From Arthrobacter sp. ISL-48 (GTDB lineage: Bacteria > Actinomycetota > Actinomycetes > Actinomycetales > Micrococcaceae), in the NCBI RefSeq assembly GCF_018613805.1, contig NZ_JAGGPL010000002.1, positions 245,175-309,174 of the forward strand: a stretch of 64,000 nt of DNA, given 5' to 3'. This document shows, one piece after another, positions 1 to 9,418 of this stretch. The notes under the pieces were generated by a model. The model made no database searches, was not told where the DNA came from, and saw only the letters and a program-made list of their open reading frames with translations. How positions within the stretch are numbered: the stretch's first letter is position 1; every line of letters begins with the position of its first letter. The translations under genes were made by a program, and so were the position numbers.

Positions 1-2184
1 GGGGCGGACCCCAGATTCTGCCCGGCCTTGCTCTGCCCCGGGTTGATCTGCCGGTTTTGGTTCACTGGGGCCCGGTTCTGGGGTACGCGACGGCTGCCCT
101 CCAGTCCCGGACTGCGGCTGCGCGTCCGGGCTGGCGGCCAATTCTGTGCGCGCCGCCAGCTTCTGTGCCGCGGGGTTTCCCTGGGCACCGGCGTCCGGGG
201 CGGCGGATCCGCTGGCAGGGGCAAGTCCCCAGGCCACATCCGCCGACGTGGCAGTGGCCTCCGTGCTAGTTGGCGCTTTTGGGTTTGGCTCAGCGCTCGC
301 TGGACTGTTGGTGCCGCTGGCGACTGCCGTGATCTGGCAGTCGATACCTACCGTCTTATGGATCGCCTGGCGCAGATTTTCGGAATGGTCCGCGCGGCCG
401 AAGGCGCCGGCCAGGCCGGTGGTGCTGAAGGCAAGGGTCAGGACTTGGCCGTCAAAGCCGCCCACCTGGGCATTGGGCTCCACGAGTGCCCAGGTACTGC
501 GCTTGATCTTGGAGAGCGTCTGCAGGATCTCCGGCCATGCGCGGCGGAGGACCTCGACGTCTCCCATGGCGCCGGGTGCAGGAGCAGCGGCGGCAGGGGC
601 TGTGGCTTCGGTCGCAGGTGCGGCTCTTTGGGCAGCAGGCGGTGTCACAGGGGCCGGTTCCACGGGGGCAGTTGATGCCGCAACAGGGCCTCGTGCCGGG
701 CGTGCTTCAACCGGGGGGGAAGCCGCAGGGCGGGCTGCTCCGGGTTCGTCCACCGGCCAGTCCGCGGTGCTGACCCGAGGGGCTGTCAGCGGCTGGCGGG
801 GTTCGTCCGCCCCGGTGGTTAACGGTGTACCGGGCGACTGGGCCACCGGGCCAGGCTGCGATGCCTGGCGCGGCTGGGGTGTCTCGTCCGCCGGTGCTGC
901 CCCGGACACTTGTAGGCTCTGGGCCTGGGGCGCTTCCGCAGGAGGGGCCGCACCTGCCGGAACCGCCCCCGCAGGTGCCGCAACCGCGGCCGGGGGCGTG
1001 CCGACGTCGTTCCCGGCGTAATTGAGGCGCCGCTCCACGCGGTCGATCCGGGCGGCGATGCCGCGTTCGGTCTGCTCCGAGCTTGGCAGCAGGATCCGGG
1101 CACAAAGAAGTTCAAGGTGCAGCCTCGGTGAGGTTGCGCCCGTCATCTCTGTCAGCGCTGTGTTGGTGACATCTGCGGCGCGCGAAAGTTCAGCGGCTCC
1201 CAGAGTGTGGGCCTGGATTTGGAGCCGTGCGATCTGGTCTGCCGGCATGCCCCGCAGGATCGTCTGGGCGCTTTCGGGCATGGCCTGGACGATGATGAGG
1301 TCGCGGAAGCGCTCCAGCAGGTCCTCGACGAAACGGCGCGGGTCATGGCCGGTCTGGATGACCCGGTCCACAGCGCGAAACACGGTGGCGGCATCGGAAG
1401 CGGCGACCGCCTCCACGACGTCGTCCAGCAGGGAGGCATGCGTGTAGCCGAGAAGGGCCACAGCCAGCTCATAGTCGAGGCCGCTTGGCCCTGCGCCGGC
1501 CATGAGCTGGTCCAGTACGGACAGGGAGTCCCGAACGGAGCCCGCGCCTGCACGGATGACCAGGGACAGGACCCCTGGGGCCACCGGCACGTTCTCCTGC
1601 TGGCACAGGAGTTCCAGGTAAGCCATCAATGGCTCCGGCGGAACGAGCCGGAAGGGGTAGTGGTGCGTGCGGGAGCGGATGGTACCGATCACCTTGTCCG
1701 GCTCCGTGGTGGCGAAGATGAACTTGATGTGCTCCGGCGGCTCTTCCACGATCTTGAGCAAGGCGTTGAAGCCGGCCGAAGTGACCATGTGGGCTTCGTC
1801 GATGATGAAGATTTTGTACCGGTCACGGACCGGGGCGTAAGTGGCACGCTCACGGAGATCGCGGGCGTCATCGACGCCGCCGTGGCTCGCGGCGTCGATC
1901 TCAATGACATCAAGCGATCCGGAGCCGCCACGGGCCAGTTCAACGCAGCTGGGGCAGGTCCCGCATGGGGTATCGGTGGGACCCTGGGCGCAGTTGAGGC
2001 AGCGGGCCAGGATGCGGGCGGAGGTGGTCTTGCCACAGCCGCGTGGGCCCGAGAAAAGGTACGCGTGGTTGACGCGGTTTTTGCGAAGCGCGGTCATCAG
2101 CGGCTCTGTGACATGTTCCTGCCCGATAACGTCTGCGAACGAGTCCGGACGGTATCTGCGGTAAAGGGCGGTTGTAACAGTCAC
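1..2184 (-). CDS. dnaX: DNA polymerase III subunit gamma/tau (3' end outside the window)
   Basis: This is the clamp-loader ATPase of the replicative DNA polymerase. Reading leftward from a GTG at 2184, the frame is open for 728 codons and leaves the window without a stop, so the C-terminus is missing. The N-terminus reads ALYRRYRPDSFADVIGQEHV, the classic DnaX start. A Walker A motif (GPRGCGKTT), a four-cysteine zinc module (CLNCAQGPTDTPCGTCPSC) and a DEAH Walker B (IIDEAHM) follow, then the sensor region (FATTEPDKVIGTIRSR). After about residue 350 the protein becomes a long Ala/Pro-rich linker and then a tau-like C-terminal domain, as in other actinobacterial DnaX proteins. The family assignment is certain; only the end is unseen. 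Confidence 0.97.
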   Translation of the reverse strand, partial: MTVTTALYRRYRPDSFADVIGQEHVTEPLMTALRKNRVNHAYLFSGPRGCGKTTSARILARCLNCAQGPTDTPCGTCPSCVELARGGSGSLDVIEIDAASHGGVDDARDLRERATYAPVRDRYKIFIIDEAHMVTSAGFNALLKIVEEPPEHIKFIFATTEPDKVIGTIRSRTHHYPFRLVPPEPLMAYLELLCQQENVPVAPGVLSLVIRAGAGSVRDSLSVLDQLMAGAGPSGLDYELAVALLGYTHASLLDDVVEAVAASDAATVFRAVDRVIQTGHDPRRFVEDLLERFRDLIIVQAMPESAQTILRGMPADQIARLQIQAHTLGAAELSRAADVTNTALTEMTGATSPRLHLELLCARILLPSSEQTERGIAARIDRVERRLNYAGNDVGTPPAAVAAPAGAVPAGAAPPAEAPQAQSLQVSGAAPADETPQPRQASQPGPVAQSPGTPLTTGADEPRQPLTAPRVSTADWPVDEPGAARPAASPPVEARPARGPVAASTAPVEPAPVTPPAAQRAAPATEATAPAAAAPAPGAMGDVEVLRRAWPEILQTLSKIKRSTWALVEPNAQVGGFDGQVLTLAFSTTGLAGAFGRADHSENLRQAIHKTVGIDCQITAVASGTNSPASAEPNPKAPTSTEATATSADVAWGLAPASGSAAPDAGAQGNPAAQKLAARTELAASPDAQPQSGTGGQPSRTPEPGPSEPKPADQPGAEQGRAESGVRP

Positions 2185-2255
2185 AGAGAAAACCCTACCA
2201 ATCCGGGCCGACAATCATGATCCTCGCGGGTGGTCGCCCAGTGGGGAATAGTAAA

Positions 2256-2345
2256 GACCCCCCATGCACCCGCCAGAGCCCGTTTACCCTTGCTACCTTC
2301 CGGTCCTGGGGGAGTTCAACAGGATGACGCCACATGAGGGGCCGT
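2256..2345 (-). ncRNA. ffs: small signal recognition particle RNA (4.5S type)
   Basis: The minus strand carries the conserved SRP domain IV core CAGGACCGGAAGGTAGCAA, preceded by GTTGAACTCCCCCAGG and flanked by complementary ends (GGCCCCTCATG near 2343 and CATGGGGGGTC near 2257) that close a long hairpin. The RNA pairs with Ffh to target nascent membrane and secreted proteins. It lies just upstream of dnaX on the same strand, a common actinobacterial arrangement. The core is unambiguous; the exact ends are estimated from pairing. Confidence 0.93.
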
Positions 2346-2434
2346 CAGCAAGCTTACCCGAACTTTTGACCGGCCCCGAAACCGGGTGGATCCGGTCACA
2401 GGTCAAACCCGGGCGGCAACCCGGACGGCTGAGT

Positions 2435-2758
2435 TCAACGCCAGCCGGCTACCGGCCAGCTCATGAAAGCCGGCTCCTCGTAAGGGTGGGCGGTGCGCAA
2501 AGCCAGCACGACGGCGTCGAGCGTTTCCGCTTCAACCACACATTCGATCCGGTCCTCAGCCACTTCCGTGGGCCTCTCCACTTCGCCCAGGTACGGAGTT
2601 GCGCCGGCCTGCGGCGTGAAGCGGCCGGTTCCGGCGGTCACAAACGAGCAATGCGAATAGTTCCCGATCCGGCCTGCACCGGCGTCGCCGATGGCCGCCA
2701 GGACAGCGTCCGTATGGGACGTGGGCACGTAAACCACCAGGGTATGCAGGTGCGTCAT
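2435..2758 (-). CDS. NIF3/YqfO-type CutA-like small protein
   Basis: A 107-residue protein starting at an ATG (MTHLHTLVVYVPTSHTDAVL). It carries the motif HPYEEPAF near its C-terminus and the GRIGNYSHCSF segment, both typical of the CutA-like ferredoxin-fold domain inserted in NIF3/YqfO proteins, which also occurs alone as a stand-alone family. A longer in-frame reading upstream to 3034 exists but runs through sequence with no family similarity, so the shorter start is chosen. The biochemical role of stand-alone members is unknown to me; metal or small-ligand binding is plausible. It is transcribed toward the SRP RNA. Confidence 0.75.
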   Translation of the reverse strand: MTHLHTLVVYVPTSHTDAVLAAIGDAGAGRIGNYSHCSFVTAGTGRFTPQAGATPYLGEVERPTEVAEDRIECVVEAETLDAVVLALRTAHPYEEPAFMSWPVAGWR

Positions 2759-3034
2759 GCCTCCATCCTGCCAACAAGGGCCGGTGAGCCAATGGTCCAG
2801 GCGATACAAGAGTGTCCAGTTTTCATTGCTTATCCGGCTGCCAGGCACGATCATGGATATGTACACCGATTGGGGCAATCTCAAGATTGTGAGCTGCGGG
2901 GCCTGGCTGGAGGGCCGGACCCGGCAGCTCAACATGTGTACCGTGGAATGGACGCATTGGGGGCGTCCATTTGGCGTTAATGCGCGGACTGCAGAGTCCG
3001 CCTCCACCCCCGAGCGTGTGGCCCTGCCGCCCAA

Positions 3035-3064
3035 TTGGGTGATGCCGGGAAGTTCAGGTATTCT
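3035..3064 (+). promoter_or_regulatory. candidate tRNA-Ser promoter
   Basis: TTGGGT (3035-3040) and TATTCT (3059-3064) are separated by 18 bases and lie 28 bases before the tRNA. They are plausible -35 and -10 boxes. The rest of the 334-base space between 2758 and 3093 shows nothing else I can support. Confidence 0.35.
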
Positions 3065-3092
3065 AGTATCTGCTTTTGATTCGGAAGCAGCT

Positions 3093-3180
3093 GGAGAATT
3101 CGCCTAGCGGCCTATGGCGCACGCCTGGAACGCGTGTTGGGTTAACGCCCTCGGGGGTTCAAATCCCCCATTCTCCGCCA
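3093..3180 (+). tRNA. tRNA-Ser (anticodon GGA)
   Basis: An 88-base cloverleaf with a 7-bp acceptor stem (GGAGAAT paired with ATTCTCC), an anticodon loop reading CTGGAAC, a long variable arm (TTGGGTTAACGCCCTC) as expected for serine tRNA, a T-arm with GGTTCAAATCC, and an encoded 3' GCCA. Confidence 0.97.
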
Positions 3181-3184
3181 GCCG

Positions 3185-3220
3185 AAAACCCGGTCCTGAC
3201 AATGTCAGGACCGGGTTTTT
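3185..3220 (+). terminator. intrinsic terminator after tRNA-Ser
   Basis: AAAACCCGGTCCTGACA and TGTCAGGACCGGGTTTTT form a near-perfect hairpin with a small AAT-type loop and a terminal T run, four bases after the tRNA. It can also act on the opposite strand. Confidence 0.9.
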
Positions 3221-3280
3221 GCATTCACCGAACAATAGCTTTTGGTCAGTGCAGGGGTTTTTCCGGGCAGCGCGGGCCGG

Positions 3281-4198
3281 CTATTTCCCCTGCAGATATC
3301 CGAGCCTCCGGAGCCGGCTCCGGGCCGCCAGCTCGCTGGGGCCCTTGCTCCCCAGCGCCAGGCGGACGACGCCGAGGGCCGCCTTGGTGGTCAGCTTCAC
3401 CGGGAGCGGCAGCGGGCCGAGCCGCGGTGTCGTCAGCCCCAACATCCGGCGGTACTTGGGCTCCAGGCTGTAGACGGCCCCGGCAAACATGATCCGGTAG
3501 CCGGGACGAAGGAGCGGGTGTAGCGGCGGGTTGCGGATGAAGGCAACGGTCTCAACGACCCGGCCGTCGGCCAGGAGTTCGCCGCTGGCATACCAACGGT
3601 CCAGCTGCTGGCGCATGTCCTCCTCCGTGAGCGGCGGGTCTTCCACCCCCATCAGCCGCCCCGCCTGCGCCCATTCTCTGACGTAGGCGTCCGGCCCGCC
3701 AGGAATGGGTCCGCCCCAGATTTTGTGGGCCGAAAGGAACGCGTCCAGGAAAGCGATGTGAACCCAGCGGGCCAGCTCCGGATCGTTGGCGGAGTAGCTG
3801 CGCGGCGTTCCGTGCCCGTCGTTGTAGCTTCCCTGGACAGGGTCGTGCAGACGGCGCAACCTGGCTGAGGCCTCCTCTGCTGCAGCCTTCGAGCCATAGG
3901 TGACGGTAAAGATCCAGCGGATGGTCCGCGCCAGCCTGCCCAGTGGATCCTCCCTGAAGTTGGAGTGCTCATGGACCCCGGCGAGGGCGCCAGGATGAAG
4001 GGCCTGCATCAGCAGGGTGCGGATACCGGCCACGATGGTTGGCATGGAGCCGTGCACTGCCCAGACGGCCGAGCCGGGGAGGTGATAGCCGGCGTCGTCT
4101 CCTTCGGCCAGCCGTGGAACCCAGTCGGGCAGGGCATCAGAGCTGCCGGTGAACGCCCGCTTAAGTTCACCTTGCCATTCCCCGAGGAGGTTGCGCAT
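3281..4198 (-). CDS. oxygenase MpaB family protein (DUF2236)
   Basis: About 305 residues, starting at MRNLLGEWQGELKRAF. The middle holds the family pattern LLMQALHPGALAGVHEHSNF, then RTIRWIFTVTYGS, and later a WVHIAFLDAFL segment with conserved His. This matches the MpaB/latex-clearing-protein superfamily of b-type heme oxygenases, whose substrates are mostly unknown; one fungal member cleaves a mycophenolic acid precursor. An upstream in-frame TTG (4216) would add six residues but lacks a clear ribosome binding site. It reads toward the tRNA terminator. The family call is firm; the substrate is open. Confidence 0.8.
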   Translation of the reverse strand: MRNLLGEWQGELKRAFTGSSDALPDWVPRLAEGDDAGYHLPGSAVWAVHGSMPTIVAGIRTLLMQALHPGALAGVHEHSNFREDPLGRLARTIRWIFTVTYGSKAAAEEASARLRRLHDPVQGSYNDGHGTPRSYSANDPELARWVHIAFLDAFLSAHKIWGGPIPGGPDAYVREWAQAGRLMGVEDPPLTEEDMRQQLDRWYASGELLADGRVVETVAFIRNPPLHPLLRPGYRIMFAGAVYSLEPKYRRMLGLTTPRLGPLPLPVKLTTKAALGVVRLALGSKGPSELAARSRLRRLGYLQGK

Positions 4199-4293
4199 GT
4201 TCCTATTCTTGCGCACTGCCTACGCGTGTAGGCAGGCTGGCCCGTGCGAACGATCAGTGCCGGTTGATCAGGGCGGCCGGTTGGGGCGGCTGG

Positions 4294-5754
4294 TCAGCCC
4301 GCCGGGACAGCCGACTGCCGACGGCGGGACGGTGCCACCGCGATGAGGAGTGCGGCGACTGCAACGATGCCGCTGAGAATGAGCCCCGGACGGTATTGCG
4401 CCAGCATTGCTGCAGAGTCGTGGGCCTGGGCTGCCGTATGCCCCTGGCCCGAGATCAGCGCGGTGGTGACGGCAAGTACAAGGGCGGCGCCCACCTGCGT
4501 GCTGGTCTGGATCAGCCCGGCAGCCAGCCCTTGCTCTGAGTTGCGGATGCCTGCCGTCGCCTGGACGTTGATGGAAGGGAACGCCAGGGCGAATCCGATG
4601 CCGAGCAGGATGACGGAGGGCAGGATGTCGGCGGCATAGACGGGGGTTGTCCCTACGCGGAGGAACAGGGCATATCCGAGCGCCAACGATGCCAGGCCTG
4701 TCACGATGAGCCGGGGGGCTCCGAACCTGTCAATAAGACGGTCCGCAAACGGCGCCGTGGCCACCACCAGGAGGCCTGCGGGAAGTAGGGCGAGAGCCAT
4801 GCTCAGCGGATTCCACCCCAGAACGGACTGCAGGTACAGGGTGATGATGAATTGGAAGCTGAGGTAGGAGCCGAAGAGGCCGACGGCGCTCAGGTTTGCC
4901 CGGGCTACCCACCCCTCTCTCAGGATGCTGAACCTGATCAGCGGGTGCTTCACCCGGTTTTCGATCACGGCAAAAGCTGCCAGGATTGCGGCCGAAACTG
5001 CGAAGCCTGCGATGGTCGCCACCGAGCCCCAACCTTTTTCCGGTGCGGAAACGAGCGTGTAGACGAGCCCCAGCATTCCTGTGGCGAGCGTAATGGCACC
5101 CCAAACGTCGTGGCCGCTGTCCTGTTCCTGGTTGGCGGGATTGTCACGCGGGATGTACTTCAGACCGAGAAGGACCACGGCGACGGCGAACGGAACGGAA
5201 ACGAGGAAGGTCCAGCGCCAGCTCATGCTGGTCATGAGGCCGCCCACCACCAGCCCCAGCGAAAACCCGCTGGCACCAAAGGTTGAGAAGATGGACAGGG
5301 CACGGTTTCGCTCTCGGCCCTCGGCAAAGTTGGTGGTGATGATGGAGAACCCCGTGGGGGCTGTGAAGGCTGCGGCCAGGCCCTTGACGAAACGGGTCGC
5401 GATGAGAAGCGTAGGGTCATCCACGAGGCCGCCCAGCAACGAAGCGGCAGCGAAGACACTGAGAGCGATCAGGAAAATCCGACGGCGGCCCAGCAGGTCG
5501 GCCATCCGGCCGCCAAGGAGCAGCAGACTGCCGTAGCCCAGGACATACGCGGACACGATCCACTGCAGCGATTCGGTGCCAAGGTTCAGCTCCTGCCCGA
5601 TCGACGGAAGAGCGACGCCCACCATAGACACGTCCAGCCCATCGAGGGCAAGCACCGTGCAGAGGACAAGCAACAGCATCCATTGTGCACGCGTCCACGC
5701 GGCTGGCGCGGGTATGCCGGATGAGGTCTTTGGGAGGGTGGAGAGTGAGGTCAT
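4294..5754 (-). CDS. MFS drug/proton antiporter, DHA2 (EmrB/QacA) type
   Basis: A 486-residue multi-pass membrane protein with about 14 hydrophobic segments. It has the MFS motif A region GGRMADLLGRRRIFLIAL and motif D1-like LDVSMVGVALPSI near TM1, typical of DHA2 efflux pumps. The ATG at 5754 is preferred over one at 5790, because the extra N-terminus would be encoded by the palindromic operator. It is divergent from a MarR gene 85 bases away, so it is probably repressed by that regulator and induced by its substrate, likely a toxic organic compound. Confidence 0.88.
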   Translation of the reverse strand: MTSLSTLPKTSSGIPAPAAWTRAQWMLLLVLCTVLALDGLDVSMVGVALPSIGQELNLGTESLQWIVSAYVLGYGSLLLLGGRMADLLGRRRIFLIALSVFAAASLLGGLVDDPTLLIATRFVKGLAAAFTAPTGFSIITTNFAEGRERNRALSIFSTFGASGFSLGLVVGGLMTSMSWRWTFLVSVPFAVAVVLLGLKYIPRDNPANQEQDSGHDVWGAITLATGMLGLVYTLVSAPEKGWGSVATIAGFAVSAAILAAFAVIENRVKHPLIRFSILREGWVARANLSAVGLFGSYLSFQFIITLYLQSVLGWNPLSMALALLPAGLLVVATAPFADRLIDRFGAPRLIVTGLASLALGYALFLRVGTTPVYAADILPSVILLGIGFALAFPSINVQATAGIRNSEQGLAAGLIQTSTQVGAALVLAVTTALISGQGHTAAQAHDSAAMLAQYRPGLILSGIVAVAALLIAVAPSRRRQSAVPAG

Positions 5755-5775
5755 GGCGACCAATCTATATGACGT

Positions 5776-5788
5776 GTCATTGAATGAC
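5776..5788. promoter_or_regulatory. candidate MarR operator
   Basis: GTCATTGAATGAC is a perfect inverted repeat centred between the divergent efflux pump and MarR genes. It is flanked by two copies of ATGACGTG (from 5769 and from about 5810). Its position between both start codons suggests autorepression and pump repression by one regulator. Confidence 0.6.
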
Positions 5789-5839
5789 AAGGCATATTAT
5801 GACGTGGATTTTATTTCCCTCCTCGACTAGAATCGCCCT

Positions 5840-6217
5840 ATGGCAACACTTAAGGACCGTCAGCTCGTTGATGAGTGGCGCAATATCCAGAGCGCCTATT
5901 TCCGCACGGCGGGCGCCATCGACCGGGAGCTCGAGGCGCGGTTCGATATTGGGTTGAACGAGTTCGAAATCCTGGACCTCGTGGCCGACAGTGTTGAGTC
6001 TGCCTGCCGGATGAAGCAGTTGGGGGAGCGCACCCCGATGACACAGAGCGCCATGTCCAAGGTGGTGGACCGGCTGCAGAAGGCAGGCCTGCTGACGCGC
6101 AGCTCCTGTCCAGAGGACCGCCGCTCCCTGTACCTGGAACTGACTGACGCCGGGCGTGCGCTGCATGCCAACGCCGCGGCAGTGCACCGTGCGCTCCTTA
6201 AGGAAAGCCTGGGCTGA
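5840..6217 (+). CDS. MarR family transcriptional regulator
   Basis: A 125-residue protein with the MarR winged-helix core: recognition helix TQSAMSKVVDRLQKAGLLTR, then the wing with the family DRR signature (CPEDRRSLYLELTDAG). It is rather short at the N-terminal dimerisation helices but complete. Gene order and the palindrome at 5776-5788 indicate it controls the divergent efflux pump; the ligand is unknown. Confidence 0.9.
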   Translation: MATLKDRQLVDEWRNIQSAYFRTAGAIDRELEARFDIGLNEFEILDLVADSVESACRMKQLGERTPMTQSAMSKVVDRLQKAGLLTRSSCPEDRRSLYLELTDAGRALHANAAAVHRALLKESLG

Positions 6218-6381
6218 GCAGGCCCGGCCGCTCGAGCAGCCGCCGGCGGACACGCACTCTTGTCCACAAGTTATCGGCAGTCGTCCGGATCCGGGGTTCA
6301 CAGGATCCTGCCCGTGTGTTCCTATGGGAGAGTATGCCCGTCCAGATTGGGGTCTGACGGGTCGATCGGGGAGTCAAACGA

Positions 6382-7707
6382 GTGGGCAATCATTGGGGAT
6401 CCGGCCGCGACGGGGAGTCTGCGGGCGCCTGCGCTGCCGCCGCGCGGATATTGGCGGCCACGGCGGTTGTTGCCGTGTCCCTGTTTGCCACCGGATTCCC
6501 CTGGGCGGCCCAGCAGCCAGGCGGGGCGGCTCCGGTGGGGGCTGTCGGTGCCGCCGGTGCCGCAGGCGTGGCGGGTATGCCGGACAGTATCCAGACGGAC
6601 GCACGTGCGCTGGTCCCGTTCAGCCGGACCTTGGTCAGAACGGTTGCCAGGGACGGGCGGCACCAGCTCAATGTGGCCTCCGCAGAGCTTAAGCGGCCGC
6701 CGGAGGGGTCCCTCATGGCGCCCCTTGAAGTCCTCCATCCAAGTTCGCCGTTCGGCCTGCGTGTGAGCCCACTCAGCGGGTCCGCAGGGGACTTCCACTT
6801 GGGACAGGATTTCGCAGCGGGCTGCGCCACGAGGGTCTACGCGGCGGACAGCGGTGTGGTGCGGGCCGCGGGGTGGCACCCCTGGGGCGGCGGCAACAGG
6901 GTGGAGATTGACCACGGCAACGGACTCATCACCACCTATAACCACCTTGAAGCGATCGCTGTGCACACCGGCGATTCCGTGCAGGTGGGACAGGTGATTG
7001 CCCGCGTGGGTACCACAGGATGGTCTACCGGCTGCCACCTGCATTTCGAGACCATTCTTCGCGGAAAGCACACCGACCCGGTCAACTGGATACTCATCCC
7101 CATCAGGCAGGTGGATGAGCTGTCCGACATCGCCATGGTCAGCTACGCGGGCAAGAGCCCGGATCCCACGCAGACGCCCAACTGGGCGATCCCGGTTGCC
7201 CCCGATCACAGCCACACGGTCCTGGGTGGCCAAGACGAGCTCCTTCAGGCACCGGACCCGGAGAGTACCGCCCCGCCAACGGCATCCCAGGACGCGGCTC
7301 CTGCTGCGCCGTCGTCGGGTGCGACTGCAACCCCCTCAGGACCGGCTTCCACTCCACCCGCATCCTCTGGGACTTCCACGCCGACAGGCACAGCAACGTC
7401 TTCTCCGTCCCCGACGACAACGGCTCCCACCCCGACGCCTACCGAAACTGCAACCCCCTCTCCGACCGCGACGACGACGGCGCCACCTCCTGCGACGGCG
7501 CCACCTCCTGCTCCTGCGACAACCGTCACCACGCAGGTCCCCACTACGCCGGCACCGACTCCAACGCCTGGGCCCGCCACGCCTGCGCTTGCCACGGCGA
7601 TGCCCACCACTGCGCTGCCGACCACCTCGGAACTCTTAGCGCCAACGCCGTCCACAACGGACACCACAACTGCAACGGAAATCAGCACGGCTGCCCCACA
7701 GCCCTGA
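6382..7707 (+). CDS. M23 family metallopeptidase with Thr/Pro-rich tail
   Basis: A 441-residue exported cell-wall hydrolase. A hydrophobic signal segment (about residues 23-45) is followed by an Ala/Gly-rich linker and a LytM domain. The zinc ligands are visible as HLGQD (H139, D143) and HLHFE (H219, H221). From about residue 300 the protein is a low-complexity tail of Ala, Thr, Pro and Ser, probably a wall-spanning spacer. The start is a GTG at 6382. Members usually cut peptidoglycan cross-links (endopeptidase), or activate other hydrolases when degenerate; here the catalytic residues are intact. Confidence 0.9.
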   Translation: MGNHWGSGRDGESAGACAAAARILAATAVVAVSLFATGFPWAAQQPGGAAPVGAVGAAGAAGVAGMPDSIQTDARALVPFSRTLVRTVARDGRHQLNVASAELKRPPEGSLMAPLEVLHPSSPFGLRVSPLSGSAGDFHLGQDFAAGCATRVYAADSGVVRAAGWHPWGGGNRVEIDHGNGLITTYNHLEAIAVHTGDSVQVGQVIARVGTTGWSTGCHLHFETILRGKHTDPVNWILIPIRQVDELSDIAMVSYAGKSPDPTQTPNWAIPVAPDHSHTVLGGQDELLQAPDPESTAPPTASQDAAPAAPSSGATATPSGPASTPPASSGTSTPTGTATSSPSPTTTAPTPTPTETATPSPTATTTAPPPATAPPPAPATTVTTQVPTTPAPTPTPGPATPALATAMPTTALPTTSELLAPTPSTTDTTTATEISTAAPQP

Positions 7708-7786
7708 CAGGAAACTCCCAGCTTGGGTCCCTAGGTTTGATCGTTGGAAGCACATCATGCATGACCAACTTTCAAGGACAGCGCCG

Positions 7787-8275
7787 GTGACATCCCTCTA
7801 CTCCATTTCCCTGACCCTCAACGACGGCACCCAGACCGACTTCGGCCGGTTTAAAGGGGACGTGGTGATGGTTGTCAACGTTGCCTCCAACTGTGGGTTC
7901 ACGCCCCAGTACACGGGGCTCGAGACGCTCTACGAAAAGTTCCAGGAGCGCGGCTTTGAGATCCTGGGGGTCCCCTGCAACCAGTTCGCGGGCCAGGAGC
8001 CCGCCAGCGACAGCGAGATCGCCGAGTTCTGCCAGCGGAACTTCGGCGTAACATTCCCGCTCACGCAGAAGGCTAACGTGCGGGGCAAAGACCAGCACCC
8101 GCTCTACGCGGAGCTGACCAAGTTCAAGACCGGCATTCTGCCAGGCCTGGTGAAGTGGAATTTCGAGAAGTTCCTGGTCAACCGCGACGGCGACGTAGTG
8201 GCACGGTTCGCGCCAACCGTTGAGCCGGACTCAGCGGAGGTCATCGACGCCCTGGAGAAGGCGCTCGCCGGCTAA
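7787..8275 (+). CDS. glutathione peroxidase family thiol peroxidase
   Basis: A 162-residue thioredoxin-fold peroxidase. The active site is VASNCGFTPQY with C36 as the peroxidatic cysteine rather than selenocysteine, followed by VPCNQFAGQEP and the conserved KWNFEKFLV. I chose the GTG at 7787 because AAGGAC lies just upstream and the length then fits the family (about 160 residues). An ATG at 7757 would add ten residues. Actinobacterial members generally use thioredoxin or mycothiol-linked systems rather than glutathione. Cytosolic role: reduction of H2O2 and lipid hydroperoxides. Confidence 0.92.
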   Translation: MTSLYSISLTLNDGTQTDFGRFKGDVVMVVNVASNCGFTPQYTGLETLYEKFQERGFEILGVPCNQFAGQEPASDSEIAEFCQRNFGVTFPLTQKANVRGKDQHPLYAELTKFKTGILPGLVKWNFEKFLVNRDGDVVARFAPTVEPDSAEVIDALEKALAG

Positions 8276-8436
8276 AGCACGGCGAGCGGCTGCCCGAGTG
8301 TCCGTCAGCGTAATTCTTTGATCTTTTTTCAACTTGGCCGCTGCAATTTACCCTAAGTTTGCCAAATGTCTGATTGGATTAAGTGTACTGAGAGGTAGAA
8401 GGGAAACGCCGTTTCCCACCGACCACAAAGGCAGCA

Positions 8437-9366
8437 ATGGAGCACATCGAGGCCGAACACCCCCGGCCACGCCACTTCCTACTCCACCTGAGCGATCCCC
8501 ACTTGATGGGAGGTCCGGACCCCTTATACGGCGCGATTGACAGCGAAGCCAAGCTCATCCAGCTTTTCGATGAAGTGCGTGCCTCCGGGGCCAAGCCCGA
8601 GGCCGTCATCTTCACCGGGGACCTCGCGGATAAGGGCGATCCCGAGGCTTACGCGAAGCTTCGCGCCATCGTGGATCCCGCCTGCGAGGACCTCGGGGCC
8701 AAGGTCATCTGGGCCATGGGCAACCACGACAACCGCGCAAACTTCCGCACCGGGCTCCTTGACCAGCCCGGGAGCGACGCGCCGGTGGACCACAGCTACT
8801 TCATTAACGGGCTGCGGGTTATCACCATGGACACTTCGGTCCCAGGGTTCCACCATGGAGAACTGAGTGAGGCGCAGCTGGACTGGCTGGCCCGGGAACT
8901 GGAAACCCCCGCACCGGACGGAACCATCCTTGCCCTGCACCACCCGCCGGTCCCGTCGGTCCTGGACCTGTCCGTGCTGGTGGAACTGCGCGACCAGGCA
9001 AGCCTCGCGGCCGTGGTCCGTGACTCCGACGTCCGCACCATCCTGGCCGGCCACCTGCACTATTCGACCACTGCAACCTTCGCGGGCATTCCAGTCTCCG
9101 TAGCCTCCGCCTCGTGCTACACCCAGGACCTCAACGTTCCTGTCGGCGGCACCCGCGGGCGCGACGGCGGCCAGGCTTTCAACCTCGTGCACGTCTATGA
9201 ACACACCATCGTGCACTCGGTGGTTCCACTGGGCAGTACCCCGACAGTGGGCGAGTACGTCACTCCGGAACAGACCGCCAGCCGCCTGGCGGCAGCAGGA
9301 ATCCGCATCCCCGAGAAGGCAAAGCCGGCGGGCGTCACCAGGGTGGGGCTGCCCTCAGGCCGCTGA
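8437..9366 (+). CDS. metallophosphoesterase, CpdA/Icc-like
   Basis: 309 residues with all calcineurin-type metal-binding motifs in order: [30 protein letters not shown] and LAGHLHY. This set is typical of class III cyclic nucleotide phosphodiesterases (CpdA) and related phosphodiesterases of unknown substrate. No signal peptide, so cytosolic. The ATG at 8437 follows GGCAGCA. It stands alone between two convergent or unrelated genes; a cAMP substrate is possible but unproven. Confidence 0.85.
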   Translation: MEHIEAEHPRPRHFLLHLSDPHLMGGPDPLYGAIDSEAKLIQLFDEVRASGAKPEAVIFTGDLADKGDPEAYAKLRAIVDPACEDLGAKVIWAMGNHDNRANFRTGLLDQPGSDAPVDHSYFINGLRVITMDTSVPGFHHGELSEAQLDWLARELETPAPDGTILALHHPPVPSVLDLSVLVELRDQASLAAVVRDSDVRTILAGHLHYSTTATFAGIPVSVASASCYTQDLNVPVGGTRGRDGGQAFNLVHVYEHTIVHSVVPLGSTPTVGEYVTPEQTASRLAAAGIRIPEKAKPAGVTRVGLPSGR

Positions 9367-9418
9367 AGCAGCGGCAGCAGGTCTCAAGGCGTCAATTACC
9401 GGCCTGAGATTTCCCTCC

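Noticed and set aside
2757..3107. A 116-codon plus-strand frame before tRNA-Ser
   Set aside because: No ribosome binding site, no recognisable motif, and it runs into the tRNA; more likely noncoding.
6260..6268. TTGTCCACA, a DnaA-box sequence
   Set aside because: A single copy, within an intergenic gap, with no cluster of further boxes or replication genes; not an origin.
7250..7707. Short repeats in the M23 peptidase tail as a possible CRISPR or tandem array
   Set aside because: They are codon-level Ala/Thr/Pro repeats within an open coding frame, without regular spacers. No CRISPR array was seen in the window.
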